Source: Gammaproteobacteria bacterium
Lineage (GTDB): Bacteria > Pseudomonadota > Gammaproteobacteria > Arenicellales > Poriferihabitantaceae
NCBI GenBank assembly: GCA_009839585.1
Contig: VXPI01000265.1
Coordinates: forward strand, 78-8,173
Direction: 5' to 3'
DNA: 8,096 nt
Under the pieces are notes generated by a model. The model was not told where the DNA came from. It ran no database searches and saw only the letters and a list, made by a program, of their open reading frames with translations. Below, piece by piece: positions 7,113-8,096 of this stretch. Each line of letters begins with the position of its first letter. Positions within the stretch are counted from its first letter, which is position 1. The position numbers and the translations under genes were made by a program.

Positions 7113-7730
7113 GATGAAATGGTCTACCCGCCGGGCAAGGGTCGGGACAGTCTGCCGCTGATTGCGGTATCGGCCCGGGAAGATCATCCGCCGGCGGGGT
7201 GAACAAGCCCCTGAACTGGCTGTTGCTGTGCAGCGAAGGCGGGGCGGATGCCGCAAATGCGCTTCGAATCTGCCGGTGGTACGAGGCGTGCTGGCGCATT
7301 GAAGAGTACTTTCGGGATATCAGGAGTGGCACGAAGATCGACAGGCACCAGTGTGAGATGTGGTCGATCTGCCCCAGTGCTGTCCTTCGATGCGATCACT
7401 GCATGGCGCGTATTCGGGTTGCAGATGCTTGCGAAGAGCGATCCGGATGAACTGGCCAGCCGCATAGTTGACCCCGAAGAGATCGAGATCTGCCAGATTC
7501 TGCTCATCAGCATGCTGTACCGGACACTTTCATCGCCAGCGCCACATGACCTGATCGTTCGCGAACATGCGGATCAGGTCGGCAAACTGGCCGGATTCCT
7601 GCCGACCGGAAGACAGCCCTTGCGCGGCAACAGACTGCCGTGGCTGGGAATGGTCGAGTTGCCGCGGGGCGTACGAAGCATCAGGGCCTACAGGAGACTG
7701 AAAACCACCACTGGTGAAGTCGGCGGATGA
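7113..7730 (+). pseudogene. Remnant of an IS4/Tn5-type DDE transposase (C-terminal part, two frameshifts)
   Basis: Three pieces in two frames join into one IS4/Tn5-like C-terminus. Piece 1 (about 7113-7199) reads MVYPPGKGRDSLPLIAVSAR to DHPPAG. After a one-base loss in a G-run near 7196-7199, piece 2 (7199 to about 7375) reads VNKPLNWLLLCSE, then RWYEACWRIEEYFRDIRSG. After a second shift near 7370-7383, piece 3 (to the TGA at 7730) reads LSFDAITAWRVFGLQMLAK, then QVGKLAGFLPTGRQPL. The PLNWLLL strand, the Y..WRIEE catalytic-Glu region and the AITAWR and GKLAGFL blocks are typical. The YREK signature is altered: Arg is Cys (YEAC) and Lys is Arg. The N-terminal half with both catalytic Asp residues is absent. 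About 205 codons remain of a usual 400-480. It cannot encode an active enzyme. No terminal inverted repeat or target-site duplication was found. Confidence 0.82.
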
Positions 7731-7997
7731 CGCCGAGTAAGGTATGGTATGTTGATAGTACTATGCACACTGTCGTTCTGGAATTATTGGTCATGGCTGC
7801 TTCAGTCAGCCCGGATAGACTTCCCAACACGACTTGCCATACCTGACCGGCACCGGGTGGTCATCGCAATGGGAGCCTTTCCGGGACAGGGAAGTTTTCA
7901 GGCCCGGCCGGCAGTACAGCGGGCATTCCGTCGCCATGACCGGGTGAATTCATGGAATGGCCTTCCCTCATCCTGGAAATCCATGTTTGACATGTCG
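7731..7997. other. Non-coding stretch without a supported gene
   Basis: About 270 bases follow the transposase remnant. A plus-strand frame of 92 codons (7749-8027) has no ribosome binding site, an odd composition (Trp/Arg/Ser-rich) and overlaps the better-supported minus-strand tail, so it is not called. A perfect 10-bp palindrome ATAGTACTAT lies at 7755-7764 just after the remnant; its role is unknown. I saw no recognisable transposon end. Confidence 0.5.
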
Positions 7998-8096
7998 TCA
8001 CAGCGTTTCAGCACGAATGCCCGCTAAATTTCGTTCTTTCTGCCCAAACACCATGCCAATCAGGTGAACCGGCTCTTCACGGTCCCGGTATTTCTC
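7998..8096 (-). CDS. C-terminal tail of a probable AAA-ATPase-like / PD-(D/E)XK (DUF1703-type) protein, partial
   Basis: On the minus strand the frame is open from the right edge (8096) to a TGA at 7998-8000 and encodes 32 residues, including EKYRDREEPVHLIGMVFGQK and ERNLAGIRAETL. The pattern K-Y-x-x-x-x-x-P-hydrophobic-LIG-x-x-F-x-x-x-x-RN is reminiscent of the last strands of the nuclease-like domain at the C-terminus of AAA-ATPase-like proteins with a DUF1703/PDDEXK_9 domain. Those are frequent, function-poor accessory genes in host-associated and marine bacteria. The visible part is too short to show catalytic residues, and whether the gene is intact cannot be judged. The alternative is a chance frame. 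The gene would converge on the transposase remnant. Confidence 0.4.
   Translation of the reverse strand, partial: EKYRDREEPVHLIGMVFGQKERNLAGIRAETL

Noticed and set aside
6504..7202. Plus-strand frame of 232 codons overlapping the barrel end
   Set aside because: Its first part is an out-of-frame shadow of the barrel; only its last part (about 7113-7199) is meaningful, as a piece of the broken transposase.
7727..7846. Small 39-codon plus-strand frame whose ATG overlaps the transposase stop (ATGA)
   Set aside because: The overlap looks operon-like, but it follows a pseudogene, lacks a good ribosome binding site and matches nothing I recognise.

Overview
The window looks like DNA from a Gram-negative bacterium, most likely a proteobacterium. 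It is dominated by one giant reading frame that ends in an outer-membrane beta-barrel with a terminal aromatic residue, followed by transposon debris. The adhesin architecture (cadherin, FnIII and Calx-beta domains plus this barrel type) is one I associate with marine and sponge-associated bacteria. That ecological guess is inference; there is no taxonomic marker gene here.

Layout. Bases 2-7003 (+) are the 3' part of a single open frame of 2333 visible residues; its start, signal peptide and promoter lie left of the window. From N to C the protein has: (i) a very GC-rich tandem array with a 918-bp (306-aa) period, whose unit is a cadherin-like tandem-95-type domain, a cadherin domain and a fibronectin III domain, with the two visible copies matching everywhere I compared them (1-1742); (ii) nine divergent Calx-beta-like beta-sandwiches with Asp-rich boundaries (1745-4828); (iii) a Trp-rich, probably helical insert of about 136 residues holding the only two cysteines of the visible protein (4829-5236); (iv) one canonical Calx-beta domain (5237-5572); (v) a short amphipathic segment and a low-complexity acidic linker (5573-5815); (vi) a C-terminal autotransporter-type beta-barrel (5816-7000). 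The likely job is a cell-surface adhesin: the barrel anchors and exports, and the repeats form a long, probably calcium-stiffened stalk.

Right of the gene, 7004-7112 is non-coding and contains a near-duplicate of a 22-bp stretch from the end of the barrel gene. Bases 7113-7730 are the decayed C-terminal part of an IS4/Tn5-type DDE transposase, broken by two frameshifts and carrying changes in its YREK signature. Bases 7731-7997 show no convincing gene. The right edge (7998-8096, minus strand) reads as the last 32 residues of a protein resembling the C-terminus of AAA-ATPase-like/PD-(D/E)XK (DUF1703-type) proteins.

No RNA gene, CRISPR array, promoter or strong terminator could be supported. 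The most notable points are the homogeneous repeat array with its abrupt composition boundary at 1742/1743, and the cysteine-pair helical insert inside an otherwise cysteine-free beta-rich adhesin.
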